NCBI RefSeq assembly: GCF_001886955.1
Contig: NZ_CP016804.1
Span: forward strand, 1,674,001 to 1,738,000
Source: Halodesulfurarchaeum formicicum
GTDB taxonomy: Archaea; Halobacteriota; Halobacteria; Halobacteriales; Halobacteriaceae
Length of the DNA stretch: 64,000 bases
Direction: 5' to 3'
This document shows positions 20,138 to 30,301 of this stretch, piece after piece. Below the pieces are notes generated by a model, which was not told where the DNA came from, ran no database searches, and saw only the letters and a list, made by a program, of their open reading frames with translations. A program made the position numbers and the translations under genes. The first letter of the stretch is position 1, and every line of letters starts with the position of its first letter.

Positions 20138-21244
20138 TTAGGCGTGTCGCCGAAGTGCCAGGAGCGCCGCCCCGATGAGCGCGACCAGCGAGAGTGAGAT
20201 CCCGAATCCGGGGGTGTCAGTTTCGGTGGTCGTCTCGGTGGGCGTCTCCGTGGTCGTGTCGGCTGGCGGTTCCGTCGTCTCGGTCGGCGTGTCGCCCGTC
20301 GCCGTCGTGGTCGTCACGTCCTCCTGGGCGAGGACCGCGTAGGTGGAGAAGCCCACAGATGGGGCTTCGACGACCACCGGGCCGTCAGTACTGACCACGG
20401 TGGTGTCGAGTTCCTCCCACTCGTCGTCACCCAGGTGGGCGACGACCAGGCCCGACGGCGTCACACCGAGTTCGTCCAGCCGGGACTGGGACACCGACAG
20501 CCGGACCATGTCAACACCTTCGCCGTCGCCGTCACTGAAGGTGATCTCGGCAGCCGAGACGAACTGGCGTGCCTCGGGCACCGGCTGCGGCGGGTCCTGG
20601 AGTGCCTGGACCGAGACCGAGCCGCTGAGTTCGGTCTGGGACTGGAAGCCAACAGCCACGAGGGAGTCACCCTCGATGGCGACTTCGGCTTCCGTGCCGC
20701 TCAGACCCTCTTCAACAGGCTCGCTGGGCGGGGCTGTGGTGGTCGTGGTGGTCTCAGTACCATCGTCAGCACCACCGCCACCGCTCGGTGCCCCACCGCC
20801 ACCGGTGTCACCATCGTCGGTGTCGCCATCATCGGTGTCGCCGTCGTCAGCGCCACCGTCACCGGTATCGGTCTGGATTTCGACATCCAGGTCGCGGTTA
20901 TCCACCGCGGCCGACTCCCAGGTGATCGAGGCCTGGTCGTCGCTCTGGGTGCCGGTCGTTCGGATCGTCACTGTTTCGCCCGACGCCTCATCGTTCGGGT
21001 CGGGGACTTTCAATTCGTAGTAGCCGTCGCTATCGGTGGTCGTGGAGACCAGGACCTCGCCGTCGTGGACCGCTTCGACCGTGACGCCATCGACGGCGTC
21101 GCCATTCTGGTCGGAGACGGTTCCGTACACCTCGTTGGGTGCGACCGGAACCGCCGCGGCCGTGCCGGCGATGACGAGCATCGCCATGGCGAGGACTGCG
21201 AGGGTCCGCAATCCACCGCGTGTCCAGCGTGTTTGGTGTGTCAT
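20138..21244 (-). CDS. PGF-CTERM surface protein with a Cna_B-like domain
   Basis: A 368-residue secreted protein. It has a signal peptide (residues 1-31, hydrophobic run TLAVLAMAMLVIAGTAAA), then a carboxypeptidase-regulatory/Cna_B-like beta sandwich (VYGTVSDQNGDAVDGVTVEA, then STTTDSDGYYELKVPDP), and an Asp-Gly-Thr-rich linker with repeated DDGDT units. A second beta domain follows, then a Thr-rich stalk (probably O-glycosylated), and the archaeosortase signal TPGFGISLSLVALIGAALL with a basic end RRHA. The tail should be cut by ArtA and replaced by a lipid. Its N-terminal sandwich resembles the truncated gene at 29.7-29.9 kb. It is transcribed in the same direction as the giant gene upstream. 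Confidence 0.9.
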   Translation of the reverse strand: MTHQTRWTRGGLRTLAVLAMAMLVIAGTAAAVPVAPNEVYGTVSDQNGDAVDGVTVEAVHDGEVLVSTTTDSDGYYELKVPDPNDEASGETVTIRTTGTQSDDQASITWESAAVDNRDLDVEIQTDTGDGGADDGDTDDGDTDDGDTGGGGAPSGGGGADDGTETTTTTTAPPSEPVEEGLSGTEAEVAIEGDSLVAVGFQSQTELSGSVSVQALQDPPQPVPEARQFVSAAEITFSDGDGEGVDMVRLSVSQSRLDELGVTPSGLVVAHLGDDEWEELDTTVVSTDGPVVVEAPSVGFSTYAVLAQEDVTTTTATGDTPTETTEPPADTTTETPTETTTETDTPGFGISLSLVALIGAALLALRRHA

Positions 21245-21288
21245 CTATGTGTTACCCCCAAAGATGGTGGAAAGTTGGTGGTTGCGGT

Positions 21289-24200
21289 TTACCGGTCTCC
21301 GAACGGCGTCTCGCCGTAGACTTCGTCGTCAGTGACGAAGACCCAGTAAGCTTCACCGGGCTGGAAGCGGTCCTCGGGGGTGACCAGAGTGTACGACCAC
21401 TCGCCATCTGTCTGCTGGCCGTACGCACTATTCACAGATCCATGGACCGATCCAAGAGCGATTTCAGCGTTCTGATTGCCTTCCTGCCAGTGACCGACGA
21501 GGTTCCAGCCTTCCTGGAGTTCGGTCTGCTGCGGCGTGGCGGAGGCAGCGCTGTCACCACCATCGGGCGTGTTGTAGACGTTCACGTCCCAGGTGGTTTC
21601 GCCGTCAACCTTCACGATGTAGCCGACACCGCCTTTGAGTTCTTCGAAGTCGTCATCGTGGTCTTCGTTCGGCGTCCACGTAGCCCAGTTGCCTTCGACC
21701 GAGCGGTCGTAGGTCATGATGGACTCGACGTTTGCCAGCTCCTCATCCGAGAGGTCGGAGAGGGACAAGCTACCAGTGGCGGCCGGAACGGAGACGAAGT
21801 TGACACCCTCCGAGAGGTGATACTCGTGAGTGTTAAGGGTGGTAGACGCACCCGCACTCACTGGAGTCGCATCGTTGACGCCATAGAACTCGGTCAGACC
21901 GTCTCCACTGAACGAGAGAGATGGCGCATCGCCAGTAGCCACATTGTCACTGATCTCGAAGAACACTTCACCAGTTTTCGTCGGATCAGTAGTCGAGTAG
22001 TCCGAGTGGACAGTGGCAACCTGATCCACGCCGTCGATCTCAATCTCCCAGTTATCAGAGACTATGTCAACCGGTTCGTTGAACTGAACAGCAATCGCAG
22101 TGGCCCCACTTCCGGCATTGACGACCTCCGCATCGACCGGGTTGGGATCCTCCTGATCAACCGTCGCTCGGTCTTCAACGTAGTACCCGTCGTTTTCAGT
22201 GGCGTCGTAGGACTGTCCACCGACAGTCTCCACGGACTTCAGAGCAGCCACATAGCTGCCGTCTCGCGGGACCTCTTCGTCAACGAACGTGTACGTGAAC
22301 GCCCCGTCCGTCTCGGAGACCTCGAAGTCCGACTGATCGAGTTCGGTGATCTCGTCGTCACCGTCGAACTCAACGAGATCGCCGTCAGTGAAGTAGTCGA
22401 TTTCGAAGGATTCGAGTTCCTCACTGGTCGTGAAGCTGACCTCGACCGAGCCGTCGTCGCTGGTGACCTCGTAGGACGAGAGATCCACGATTTGCTCTTT
22501 GACAGTGACAGTGTCCGTGTTATGGTTCTCTTCCGAATCGTAGAGGGAGACCTCAACTTTGTCCTCGTTGAGATCTGCTCCCACGAGCGGCGAGTCAATC
22601 GTCACCATCGCACTGCCATCACCGGCGTCGTAGGTGACATCAACAACCTCGTGATCCTCGCCACTGACGTTCACGTACGTGAAGTCATCAACGGTGAGGT
22701 CTTCTTCGGACTCGTTGTACACGTTCTCCGAGAAGCGCACCTCGAAGCTCGTGGTGCCGTTGGACGTCCAGATACCGTAAGCGTTCGGCGACTCCTCGTC
22801 CGAGAGGGTAACTGCAGCCCCTTCGACGCTAGATCCGACATCGTTCTCGACGTCTTCTGTCGCCGTCACCGTGACGTTTTCGTTGCCGATATCGTCCGGT
22901 TCGATCGGATCCTGCACCGTAAGCCGGACCCGCTTATCATCTAGCCATTCGGAGTCCTCGAACGTGAGGTTACTCAGCTCGTAGCTTTCACTCGAATTGG
23001 CGTCGTTGACCGATTCGTCGAAGGCCACGACGATCTCGTCCGTGCCGGCGTTCGTCGACGCGGCAGTGACCTCCGGTCGCACAGTGTCTTTGGTCACCGT
23101 CGTCGATTCGGACGCTTCGTTCTCACCAGCATCAACAAGGTCGACTGCGACAGAGACATTACCATCTTCGAGTTCACTCGCGTCGAAGTTGAAGTCGTGT
23201 GGGCCTTCAACAGACGCGGTCGAGTTGACCTCGGTCTCGTTCGGTCCGGTCAACGTGACCGTGACCTCGGACACCTTCTCGTCGCCGGTGTCCACGGTCA
23301 GGTCGTAATCCTTGACGTTGTCAGCGTTGATCGGATCTTCGATGATCGATGCACTCGGTGGCGTGGTGTCTTGGAGTGCGTCAGTCTCATCGCTTGCCGC
23401 ATCGCGCGGTCCGGCGTAGTCAGGCTCTTCTATCGGTTCTTGGAACTGAAGCGCGCCGGAATTGACTTTGATGGCATCTCCTGTGCTGTCCATCCCGCTC
23501 CTGACATCCTCATAGGCAAGATCATCGTTCAGAGTCAGGAGGATGGTATTTGGTGAAGTCTGTTCTGCGGCAACAATCCCACTTGCTCCGCCCTCACTGA
23601 GGTCCCAGTAGGAGAAGTCATCGGCGCTAACTTCACCATCTGCAGCCTCAACTGGCGCAGTGAATGTGACTTCGACCTGGCTTTCCGTTCCGGCCATGAA
23701 GTCGAAGTTATCTACGGGACCGAGACCCGGTTCGAACTCCTGGACCTCTTCGTAATTGTAACCGCCCAGAGGCACCCATTCGTTCGAAACGTCCTCTAGA
23801 GCAGTAACCACATCAATTTCGGCCGTATCGTGGATAGCGCCCTTGCGGACACTCACCAGATCTGCCTCCAGACCGTCAGCAGAGACATCCTGGTCCAGTT
23901 CGAGCTCCACAGTTGCCGGGCCCGTTTGAGTGGCACTTTCGATGGCGCTCGCGCCACTAGCGCTGACATCCTGGTACGCGAAGTCGTCAGCGCTGATAGT
24001 GCCGTCTGCAGCCTCAACGGGCTCACTGAACGTGACCGTCGCCGTCGAAGTCCCAGCGTCCGTTTCAACGGATTCGATATACGGCGCTTCCGCGTTCACG
24101 TCCAGAGCGCCAAATTCTGAGAGGGCGTAGTTCTGGAAGCCACTCTCGTCAGTCGCGGTGACGACGACGGTGTAAGCCTCGTTGTCAGCAATTGTTTCGG

Positions 24201-27200
24201 GCACGGTGATGGATTCCGTGTAGGTGTCTCCATCTTCCGTGGGCGTGTACGTCAAGTCGGTCTTGACGCGTTCCTCCGTATCTTCCTGCACAAGGATGAT
24301 ATCGACGTTGGTGACATCCGTCGCATCAGAGAGATCGAATTCAACATTTGCTGAGTCACCGGGTGCAATGTCGTCCTGTGGGGAAACTTCGACGTTGCTA
24401 ATACCTGGTGCTTCGTCGTTGATGACCACCAGTTCCTCAGTCGGGTTGGAGGAGTACTGGTTTTCGGCGGCGTCAGTCACGCTAACTTCGACCGCGTACT
24501 GATTATCCTTCAGACCACCTTTATCGCCGAGGTCCAGCGTGACCGTCTTCAGCGTCCCATCGTTGGCGTACTGGCTGTCGTCGATATCGAACTCGTAGGT
24601 ATCGTCATCACTAACGAGCTTGACCGTGACATCCTCAACGCCATCCGGGATGTTCTCGGTGTACTTGTACGCAACCTGGAGCGTGTCGTCCGACTGCTTG
24701 ATGTCCCGATTGGACGGCTCCACGACCTCTATAGCGTCCGGTTGGGTGTCGTCAGTGATCCCTGCAGTGAGTTCGTCCGTGTCTTGCTGAACGTTATCGA
24801 AGCGGTCGGAAACGCCAGTCGCTTTGATCTGCTCACTGTCGTCGATTTCGTCGCTGGTGACCTCACCATCGAGGTGCACCGTTGCGGTTTTGGTTTCAGC
24901 AGTGTGATCGACGCTAACGACGGACGCATCACCCGAGTAGGTGAAGTTGCCCGCCGTCAGTGCGTCACCGTTCTCGTCCACGACCTCCTGGTCGAAGCCG
25001 ACATCGATGGTCGATGCATTCTCACCGACATCGTAGTTCGCCGAGTCAAACGCGGGTGCGTCCGTCTCGTCGAACGTGCTGTTCACTGCCGGAACGACCT
25101 TGTCTTCAGACTGGACACTCTTGAAGACATCCGGCTGAATACTCAGGATGTCAGTTCCAACAGCATCCTCAAGGACATTGTCTTCGAGTGTGACTGAGAC
25201 GTCCCGATCACCATCCACATCCGAGACACTGGTGACGTAGTTCGTCTGACCGCTCACGTTCTCGTACGCGAAGTCATCAGTCGAGATGTCTACGTTCGCG
25301 GTCACCGGCCGGTCGAACGTGATTGTCAGCGAGTTGCTCGGCGTATCCACGTCATCAACTTCGACGTGTTCGATGCTCGGAACGATCGGCTCCTGGCTGG
25401 TCAACGTCGCAGTGGCGGAATCCACTGTGTCACTTTGGGTCGCAACATCGCTGGTGGATGTAGCCTTGACAGAGACATCCTTTGTGTCGTCGACATTGAC
25501 TGTGTAGTCGAGCACACGGTCAGCATCTTCAGTCAGGTCGTCACTGAGGTTTACGCCAACCGTCTTGGTGGCGGTAATTGTCTCATTGTCGACGACCTGA
25601 ATGTTGTCGAAGCTCCCACCAGTGATGTTGCCGACTTCGTTGTTCACGTACGTCTCAGCAGAGTCGTCATAGTACGTGATGTCGTATGTCACCAGATCGT
25701 CGGCTGAGTCGATGGTAACGCCATTGAGGTCCTCCGCACTCGGATCAAGTGCACCGGGATCCTCGACTTCGGTTACCGAGACGTTGTAGGTGACATCGAC
25801 TGTAACTTCCTCACTCGTGTCGTTGAGATCGGCAGTTGCAGTCACTTCCTCGAAGTTGACTGAACCACTCTCATCGTTGTTGTTGATTGCGACCGGTCCA
25901 TTGTCGGTCGAATCAACGTACTCGTTACCCGCAAGGTCAGTCACAGTCACGGAGACGTTGTACCGACCGTCGGCCAACGATCCAGTGTTAAAGGAGTCGA
26001 AGAGCTGAGCTTCGAAGCTTTTCACAACACCGTCGTCGACATAGAGTGACTCGTCGACGGTCATGTTCGCCACCGCACCGGACTCGTTCGTCAGCGACAC
26101 CGTCACTTCGTCAGTGTTGTTCTCAGTGTATCCGTACGAGATTGGTAGGCCGTCATTATCTTCGTATTCCTTCGGCTCGGTGGGCGAGAGGAGGCTGAAT
26201 CCTTCCGGACTGGTGTCGTCGAGGAACAGCGCGTCCTCGAAGGTAGCAGTCGTCGACTGTCCAGGCTCGTCTTCAACGGTCACCGAAAGGTCGTACAGCG
26301 TCTGGGTGTCGAAGCTGAAGTTCTCATCAACCTGAGTCGGGAGAACTTCGTTCTCGTCAGCAGTCGCGTCCTCCGAGACGTTCAGCCTCAACGTTGCAGT
26401 ATTGGCAGTCTCTCCCCCAGTGTTGTCTATACCAACCTGGTACTCGGCGATATTGCCCTCATCGTCGGTCAGCTCAACAGTTGCATCGCCAGCAACGTTC
26501 AACTCATCGACAGTGAACCCAATTTCCAGAGTTCCGTCAGTCGGTGCAGCGGTCGTTTCGGCCGGATTCGAGACTGTTACGTCGGGCGCAGTATTGTCGA
26601 CGGAGATCGATCCCGTCGTCGCACTGACACTGTTCCCAACGTCGTCAGTCCCGACGGCCTTTATCACGAGGCTGTCCGTATCTTCGACACTTTCGGAATC
26701 GAAGCTTTCAGAGACCTCGGTAAACGTACCATCCTGAGCGCCAGTCGTGTTGATCGAGTAGGTGACGGAGCCACTATCGGACTCAGCACCGCTCACGTCG
26801 AAGTAGGTGCTAAGGTCAAGGGTCCCGTTCACGATCTCTCCAACGGGCGCGTCATCACTTACCGTAACGGATGGTTCCTCTGTATCGACGATTAACAGTG
26901 TCTCATCGTCGAATGAGGTTTGGTTGAACGCAACTTGGGCGTTATCGGCACTGTCAATACCATCAGAGACATCGACGAAGACCTCGGTGTCTTCATCGTT
27001 GTCTGTAACCTCACTAGCGGTGACAACTGACAGATTGGCGTCTGTCGCGGATTCAACTTCGTTGGTGCCAATTTCTCCTTGTCCAAGTCCAGCGAGCGTA
27101 ACGGTTGAGTCCGTTTCTAGTGCCTCGCTGAAGGTGACATTGACTTCAACATCAGTCGGGACATCGGAGTTGTTAATCACCGACTCATTGAGGGAGATGT

Positions 27201-29478
27201 CGGTGACGATCGGACTTGCGCCATCGACCGCACGCTGTGTCTCCTCCACTGTCGGCCCTGTATTACCAGCAGTATCCTCCAACGAATTCTGTTTGACCGT
27301 CAGCTCCGGCGCCACTGCCGTGTCTTCAGAGGGAAGTCCCTCAATGTCGAGGAAGATGATGTTGTCATTATCGACCTCACCGGTCTCCCAAGACGTAATC
27401 GTGGCATTCGGATCAGTGACTTCGAAGTCGTCAGTCTGAACCGAGTTGTCGTTTAGGTCGTCGTTGAAGTCAACCTTTAGCTGATCTACGGTCCCATCCT
27501 CGTCCGTGTCCAGAGTTGTGACCGTACTGTCCGACAGTTCTGGCGGGACACGGTCGACGTCCAGAAGACGCTCCGGACCGTCATCGGCCGAGTTGAAGTC
27601 GATGTTGCTGTTACCAGCATCGTCTTCCACAGCGTCGGTTACTTCAACCGCACCGAAGTAGTCAACCCCAACATCACCACCAAGGTCCGCAACTGTCGTA
27701 CCGGAGAGAGTGTCGTTATCGATGGAGCCGTCAATCGACACCTTTCCGTCATCGGACTGGCGGGTTAGATCGGGAGTGACTTGGAAGGTCCCTCCGTTGG
27801 CGGAGCTCACCGATTCCGAGAAAGTTACGGTGATTGTTGGGCTCGTTGGTGCGTTTCCACTGTTTATCACAGACGGCTCGGCCGAGACGTCAGTGACGAC
27901 CGGTTCTGCACTGTCCGTGATTTTCCTGGACAGATCACCCGCGCTAAATTCACTTTCGGACTTGTTCAGGTCCGAAATCGTTGCCGAGAAGGTGTCCAGT
28001 ACTCCAGTTCCAGTTCCTGTGAGTTCGTTGTCGCCCTCATATTCGAGAACAATTGTCTCGTCAAAGGCCGTTCCAGTCTTGATCTCGCTGGGGTTTTGCC
28101 CGTCGATGCTGAAGTCCGTCTTGTCAAGTTTCTCGTCGTCAATGGCTTCATCGACAGTAATCGTCACGTTGTCGATGTTGCCGTTGTTGTTAGTGTCGGT
28201 TATCTCAGCCTCCTGAATCACCGGACTTCCAGATGTGTACACGGCGTTAGCCGATTGATTGCCATCGCTGTCGAGGTAGAACGGAACGTAATCAACGTTT
28301 GCGGAGATGGACGCGCCATCACCATCGGCCTCGCCGCTTGGGCCTGTTCTGTCACCCCACCAGTTATAGGCGGCGTCTACTGTTCCAGATCCATCAGTTG
28401 CGTTGATTCCATTGCTTACGTCATCGATATTGTTCTGGGTGACAACGATTCCGGTGCCCGCATCAGCGTCAGCACCAACATCCACGCCAGTTGAGTCGGT
28501 TTCCAGCGTAAAACCGGAAACTGTCACTCCTTGGGAACTGATGGAGACCGCATCCCCACTTTCGGTTGCATTGATGGTCGTCGCGTCAGCACCAGCCGTC
28601 GATTCGAGCGTGACGTTCGCCGTATCGATGGTCACGCTCTCTTTGTAGGTGCCCGGAGTAACGAGAATCGTGCCATCTTCTGTTGTCGTATCGACAGCAT
28701 TCTGAACCGTGTCACCCGGGCCAGTGGCTGTAATTCCAACAGTCGCTAGATTAATCCTATCGACTCCCGTGTTGTCTTCGAGAACCGACAGTGCAGCATC
28801 TTCCAGATTCGTGTAACTGTTTATCGAGCCGATTTCACCATTATTCGTATCAATGGATACGTCACCGGTTGAGTCGGTAGAGTCGTCATATCCGGACAGG
28901 TCGTTATTTTCAATTACGACGTCACCGACCGAGTCGACACCAAAAGTAAATATTGGGTGATCGTTTTTCGGGTTCGTTCCACTTAACGTGTTATTCCGGA
29001 TAATGAAGTCACCCGACATCTGACCCCCAATCGTGCCACCATCAACATCGTTGTTGATGATGGTCGACGAGTCAGCAACTACGTTTATAACCGGGTTAGT
29101 ATTCGAAGAGCTTTCAGTCCGATTGAAGTCTAACCCATTGACGGTGACGTCATCAGATTCAATCCTGAGCCTCTCGTTGCTGGAGAGACTAATCTCTGGA
29201 TTTTGTCCATCCGCAGCACGGATGGTTACGTTATCTACAGAGACTGTTATTGTTGAGGTTTCAGGGTAATTACCCTCCTCAACAATAATAGTGTCACCAG
29301 GGCCAGCATCACCGTCCCCAGTGACGTTGGTTTCGAAATCGGTCAGATTATCCACTGTGATCTCATCGCCGGATTGCGCTACCGCTGAGCCAGTGAAAGC
29401 CACACCTGCGGCCATCACGGACGTGACCATAATCAGCGCAAGGAAGATCGCACGTGCCTTCTCCCGTCTACTACTCAT
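21289..29478 (-). CDS. Giant secreted surface protein, 2729 aa, N-terminal beta-helix and Ig-like repeats
   Basis: The protein starts with a haloarchaeal surface-glycoprotein signal (KARAIFLALIMVTSVMAAG, cleaved after about residue 35). Residues about 40-380 form a right-handed beta-helix of the NosD/pectate-lyase kind (ADSSTIINNDVDGG, VTLESTAGAD). From about 400 to 2500 there are many Ig/cadherin-like repeats with SADDFAYQDVS and VTFSEPVEAADG units, and many Asn-x-Ser/Thr sites. The C-terminal 180 residues are a paired module: GVNFVSVPAATGS and later EGWNLVGHWQEG. There is no PGF-CTERM and no membrane helix at the end, so the anchor is unseen. It is very acidic. A strong ribosome site (GGAGGTG) precedes ATG 29478, and a 63-codon frame overlaps the start by 4 bases. 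A cell-surface or adhesin role is likely. Confidence 0.9.
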   Translation of the reverse strand: MSSRREKARAIFLALIMVTSVMAAGVAFTGSAVAQSGDEITVDNLTDFETNVTGDGDAGPGDTIIVEEGNYPETSTITVSVDNVTIRAADGQNPEISLSSNERLRIESDDVTVNGLDFNRTESSSNTNPVINVVADSSTIINNDVDGGTIGGQMSGDFIIRNNTLSGTNPKNDHPIFTFGVDSVGDVVIENNDLSGYDDSTDSTGDVSIDTNNGEIGSINSYTNLEDAALSVLEDNTGVDRINLATVGITATGPGDTVQNAVDTTTEDGTILVTPGTYKESVTIDTANVTLESTAGADATTINATESGDAVSISSQGVTVSGFTLETDSTGVDVGADADAGTGIVVTQNNIDDVSNGINATDGSGTVDAAYNWWGDRTGPSGEADGDGASISANVDYVPFYLDSDGNQSANAVYTSGSPVIQEAEITDTNNNGNIDNVTITVDEAIDDEKLDKTDFSIDGQNPSEIKTGTAFDETIVLEYEGDNELTGTGTGVLDTFSATISDLNKSESEFSAGDLSRKITDSAEPVVTDVSAEPSVINSGNAPTSPTITVTFSESVSSANGGTFQVTPDLTRQSDDGKVSIDGSIDNDTLSGTTVADLGGDVGVDYFGAVEVTDAVEDDAGNSNIDFNSADDGPERLLDVDRVPPELSDSTVTTLDTDEDGTVDQLKVDFNDDLNDNSVQTDDFEVTDPNATITSWETGEVDNDNIIFLDIEGLPSEDTAVAPELTVKQNSLEDTAGNTGPTVEETQRAVDGASPIVTDISLNESVINNSDVPTDVEVNVTFSEALETDSTVTLAGLGQGEIGTNEVESATDANLSVVTASEVTDNDEDTEVFVDVSDGIDSADNAQVAFNQTSFDDETLLIVDTEEPSVTVSDDAPVGEIVNGTLDLSTYFDVSGAESDSGSVTYSINTTGAQDGTFTEVSESFDSESVEDTDSLVIKAVGTDDVGNSVSATTGSISVDNTAPDVTVSNPAETTAAPTDGTLEIGFTVDELNVAGDATVELTDDEGNIAEYQVGIDNTGGETANTATLRLNVSEDATADENEVLPTQVDENFSFDTQTLYDLSVTVEDEPGQSTTATFEDALFLDDTSPEGFSLLSPTEPKEYEDNDGLPISYGYTENNTDEVTVSLTNESGAVANMTVDESLYVDDGVVKSFEAQLFDSFNTGSLADGRYNVSVTVTDLAGNEYVDSTDNGPVAINNNDESGSVNFEEVTATADLNDTSEEVTVDVTYNVSVTEVEDPGALDPSAEDLNGVTIDSADDLVTYDITYYDDSAETYVNNEVGNITGGSFDNIQVVDNETITATKTVGVNLSDDLTEDADRVLDYTVNVDDTKDVSVKATSTSDVATQSDTVDSATATLTSQEPIVPSIEHVEVDDVDTPSNSLTITFDRPVTANVDISTDDFAYENVSGQTNYVTSVSDVDGDRDVSVTLEDNVLEDAVGTDILSIQPDVFKSVQSEDKVVPAVNSTFDETDAPAFDSANYDVGENASTIDVGFDQEVVDENGDALTAGNFTYSGDASVVSVDHTAETKTATVHLDGEVTSDEIDDSEQIKATGVSDRFDNVQQDTDELTAGITDDTQPDAIEVVEPSNRDIKQSDDTLQVAYKYTENIPDGVEDVTVKLVSDDDTYEFDIDDSQYANDGTLKTVTLDLGDKGGLKDNQYAVEVSVTDAAENQYSSNPTEELVVINDEAPGISNVEVSPQDDIAPGDSANVEFDLSDATDVTNVDIILVQEDTEERVKTDLTYTPTEDGDTYTESITVPETIADNEAYTVVVTATDESGFQNYALSEFGALDVNAEAPYIESVETDAGTSTATVTFSEPVEAADGTISADDFAYQDVSASGASAIESATQTGPATVELELDQDVSADGLEADLVSVRKGAIHDTAEIDVVTALEDVSNEWVPLGGYNYEEVQEFEPGLGPVDNFDFMAGTESQVEVTFTAPVEAADGEVSADDFSYWDLSEGGASGIVAAEQTSPNTILLTLNDDLAYEDVRSGMDSTGDAIKVNSGALQFQEPIEEPDYAGPRDAASDETDALQDTTPPSASIIEDPINADNVKDYDLTVDTGDEKVSEVTVTLTGPNETEVNSTASVEGPHDFNFDASELEDGNVSVAVDLVDAGENEASESTTVTKDTVRPEVTAASTNAGTDEIVVAFDESVNDANSSESYELSNLTFEDSEWLDDKRVRLTVQDPIEPDDIGNENVTVTATEDVENDVGSSVEGAAVTLSDEESPNAYGIWTSNGTTSFEVRFSENVYNESEEDLTVDDFTYVNVSGEDHEVVDVTYDAGDGSAMVTIDSPLVGADLNEDKVEVSLYDSEENHNTDTVTVKEQIVDLSSYEVTSDDGSVEVSFTTSEELESFEIDYFTDGDLVEFDGDDEITELDQSDFEVSETDGAFTYTFVDEEVPRDGSYVAALKSVETVGGQSYDATENDGYYVEDRATVDQEDPNPVDAEVVNAGSGATAIAVQFNEPVDIVSDNWEIEIDGVDQVATVHSDYSTTDPTKTGEVFFEISDNVATGDAPSLSFSGDGLTEFYGVNDATPVSAGASTTLNTHEYHLSEGVNFVSVPAATGSLSLSDLSDEELANVESIMTYDRSVEGNWATWTPNEDHDDDFEELKGGVGYIVKVDGETTWDVNVYNTPDGGDSAASATPQQTELQEGWNLVGHWQEGNQNAEIALGSVHGSVNSAYGQQTDGEWSYTLVTPEDRFQPGEAYWVFVTDDEVYGETPFGDR

Positions 29479-29666
29479 GCTCCCACCTCCGTGGGAATCA
29501 TGGTTCCCGATTCGACTGTCACATAGCCAGTACCTGACCGTGATACTGGACTAGTACCCGTCGTAATCTGCCCCAGCGAACGCGAGACAGTCGCCCCGAA
29601 TACGGAGACGACCATCAGCGCCGCGAGGAAGATTGCGCGGGCTTTGTCTGTATAGCCTTCGTTCAT
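29475..29666 (-). CDS. Short chimeric frame (signal-peptide start) overlapping the giant gene
   Basis: A 63-codon frame beginning MNEGYTDKARAIFLAALMVV, identical at its start to the signal peptide of the second giant surface protein because it lies in the 116-bp repeat. After the repeat the sequence changes to a serine/threonine/glycine-rich tail with no domain (GQITTGTSPVSRSGTGYVT) and stops in an ATGA overlap with the giant gene start. It may be a translated leader peptide that couples translation of the giant gene, or the scar of a recombined surface-protein gene. The strong ribosome site just before the giant start fits the coupling idea. Whether the peptide is made is unknown. Confidence 0.4.
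   Translation of the reverse strand: MNEGYTDKARAIFLAALMVVSVFGATVSRSLGQITTGTSPVSRSGTGYVTVESGTMIPTEVGA
29484..29490 (-). promoter_or_regulatory. Strong ribosome binding site of the giant surface protein gene
   Basis: On the minus strand GGAGGTG lies 5 bases before ATG 29478. It is complementary to the 3' end of 16S rRNA and stronger than anything before most other genes here. It supports this ATG and suggests reinitiation after the overlapping short frame. Confidence 0.75.
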
Positions 29667-29726
29667 GGTTGGTTTGTGTTTGAATGCAGACGCCGAAACA
29701 GCACCACCGCCACCCGTCGATGATAG
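29611..29726. repeat. 116-bp direct repeat, copy 1
   Basis: This block is identical, base for base by eye, to 35580-35695 and has the same orientation. It contains the ATG and the first 18 codons of a surface-glycoprotein signal peptide plus 60 bases of leader. Here one end joins the truncated Cna_B gene and the other joins a non-homologous tail in front of the 2729-aa gene. See also copy 2. Confidence 0.95.
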
Positions 29727-29925
29727 CCTGGACTGTGACCCCTTCGATCGCGTCGCCGCTCTCGGAGACCACGTCACCGTAGACGCGGTGTGGGGGTTCA
29801 GGCGGGGAGTCCTGGGCGACCGCTAACCCAGGGGCGACCCCGCCGAGGATGGTCCCCAGTACGACAGCGACGACGAGAATCCTGAAGGCTGCTGATCGTA
29901 TAGTCTTGGTATGTTGGCTTGGCAT
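29713..29925 (-). pseudogene. Truncated Cna_B-type secreted protein gene
   Basis: From ATG 29925 the frame encodes a signal peptide (hydrophobic run RILVVAVVLGTILGGVAPG) and then HRVYGDVVSESGDAIEGVTV, closely resembling the first strands of the Cna_B-like domain in the intact PGF-CTERM protein at 20-21 kb (VYGTVSDQNGDAVDGVTVEA). After about codon 71 it runs into the 116-bp repeat and the reading becomes meaningless (WRWCCFGVC). The rest of the domain, the stalk and the PGF-CTERM are missing. It is therefore a 5' fragment left by recombination at or near the CTATCATCGACGG bases shared with the repeat edge. Confidence 0.8.
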
Positions 29926-30301
29926 AATACCGTTCGATAAATCCAGGGTGGGGAGATTACTTAGTTCTGTTCCTCGGCGTTTGGTCAATTTAATAACTCA
30001 TTAACACGCGGCCACGGAGTTGGATTTGATTCGTTAAGCTCTGATTACGTGGAGCATCGGTTGACCGAGATTAGTATCAAAATCATTTATCTTAATCACG
30101 TAATTTCCGGGCGAAACCAGTCTGGAATTAGAGCTTCACTAGTTGACACAATTAGCCTTGGAAGGGAATTATCTGGCCTGACCGCCGTCAAGTTTGGCCT
30201 CCGCTCAAGTGAGCTAATTAGACGACCACGGAGGTATTGGCGAAGAGAAACAGATGCTCGCCTCAGAGAAGGAGTCGAGTGGAAAGCAACCGTAGCTCGC
30301 A
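29926..30301. other. AT-rich region without an intact gene
   Basis: No convincing gene is visible here. The stretch is AT-richer than the rest (runs such as TTTAATAACTCATTAA near 29988-30003) and probably includes the promoter of the truncated gene. A plus-strand frame across 30049-30333 contains KFGLRSSELIRRPRR, which loosely resembles the start of the tyrosine-recombinase catalytic domain. It could be an eroded upstream part of the integrase remnant that follows, in another frame. Confidence 0.45.

Noticed and set aside
20800-20870. DDGDT codon repeats as a DNA element
   Set aside because: They encode the acidic linker of the PGF-CTERM protein in frame, so they are protein low complexity.
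21220-22944. A 574-codon frame on the plus strand across the start of the 2729-aa gene complement
   Set aside because: It covers the conserved C-terminal GWNLVGH module and Ig-like repeats of the minus gene and has no domain of its own.
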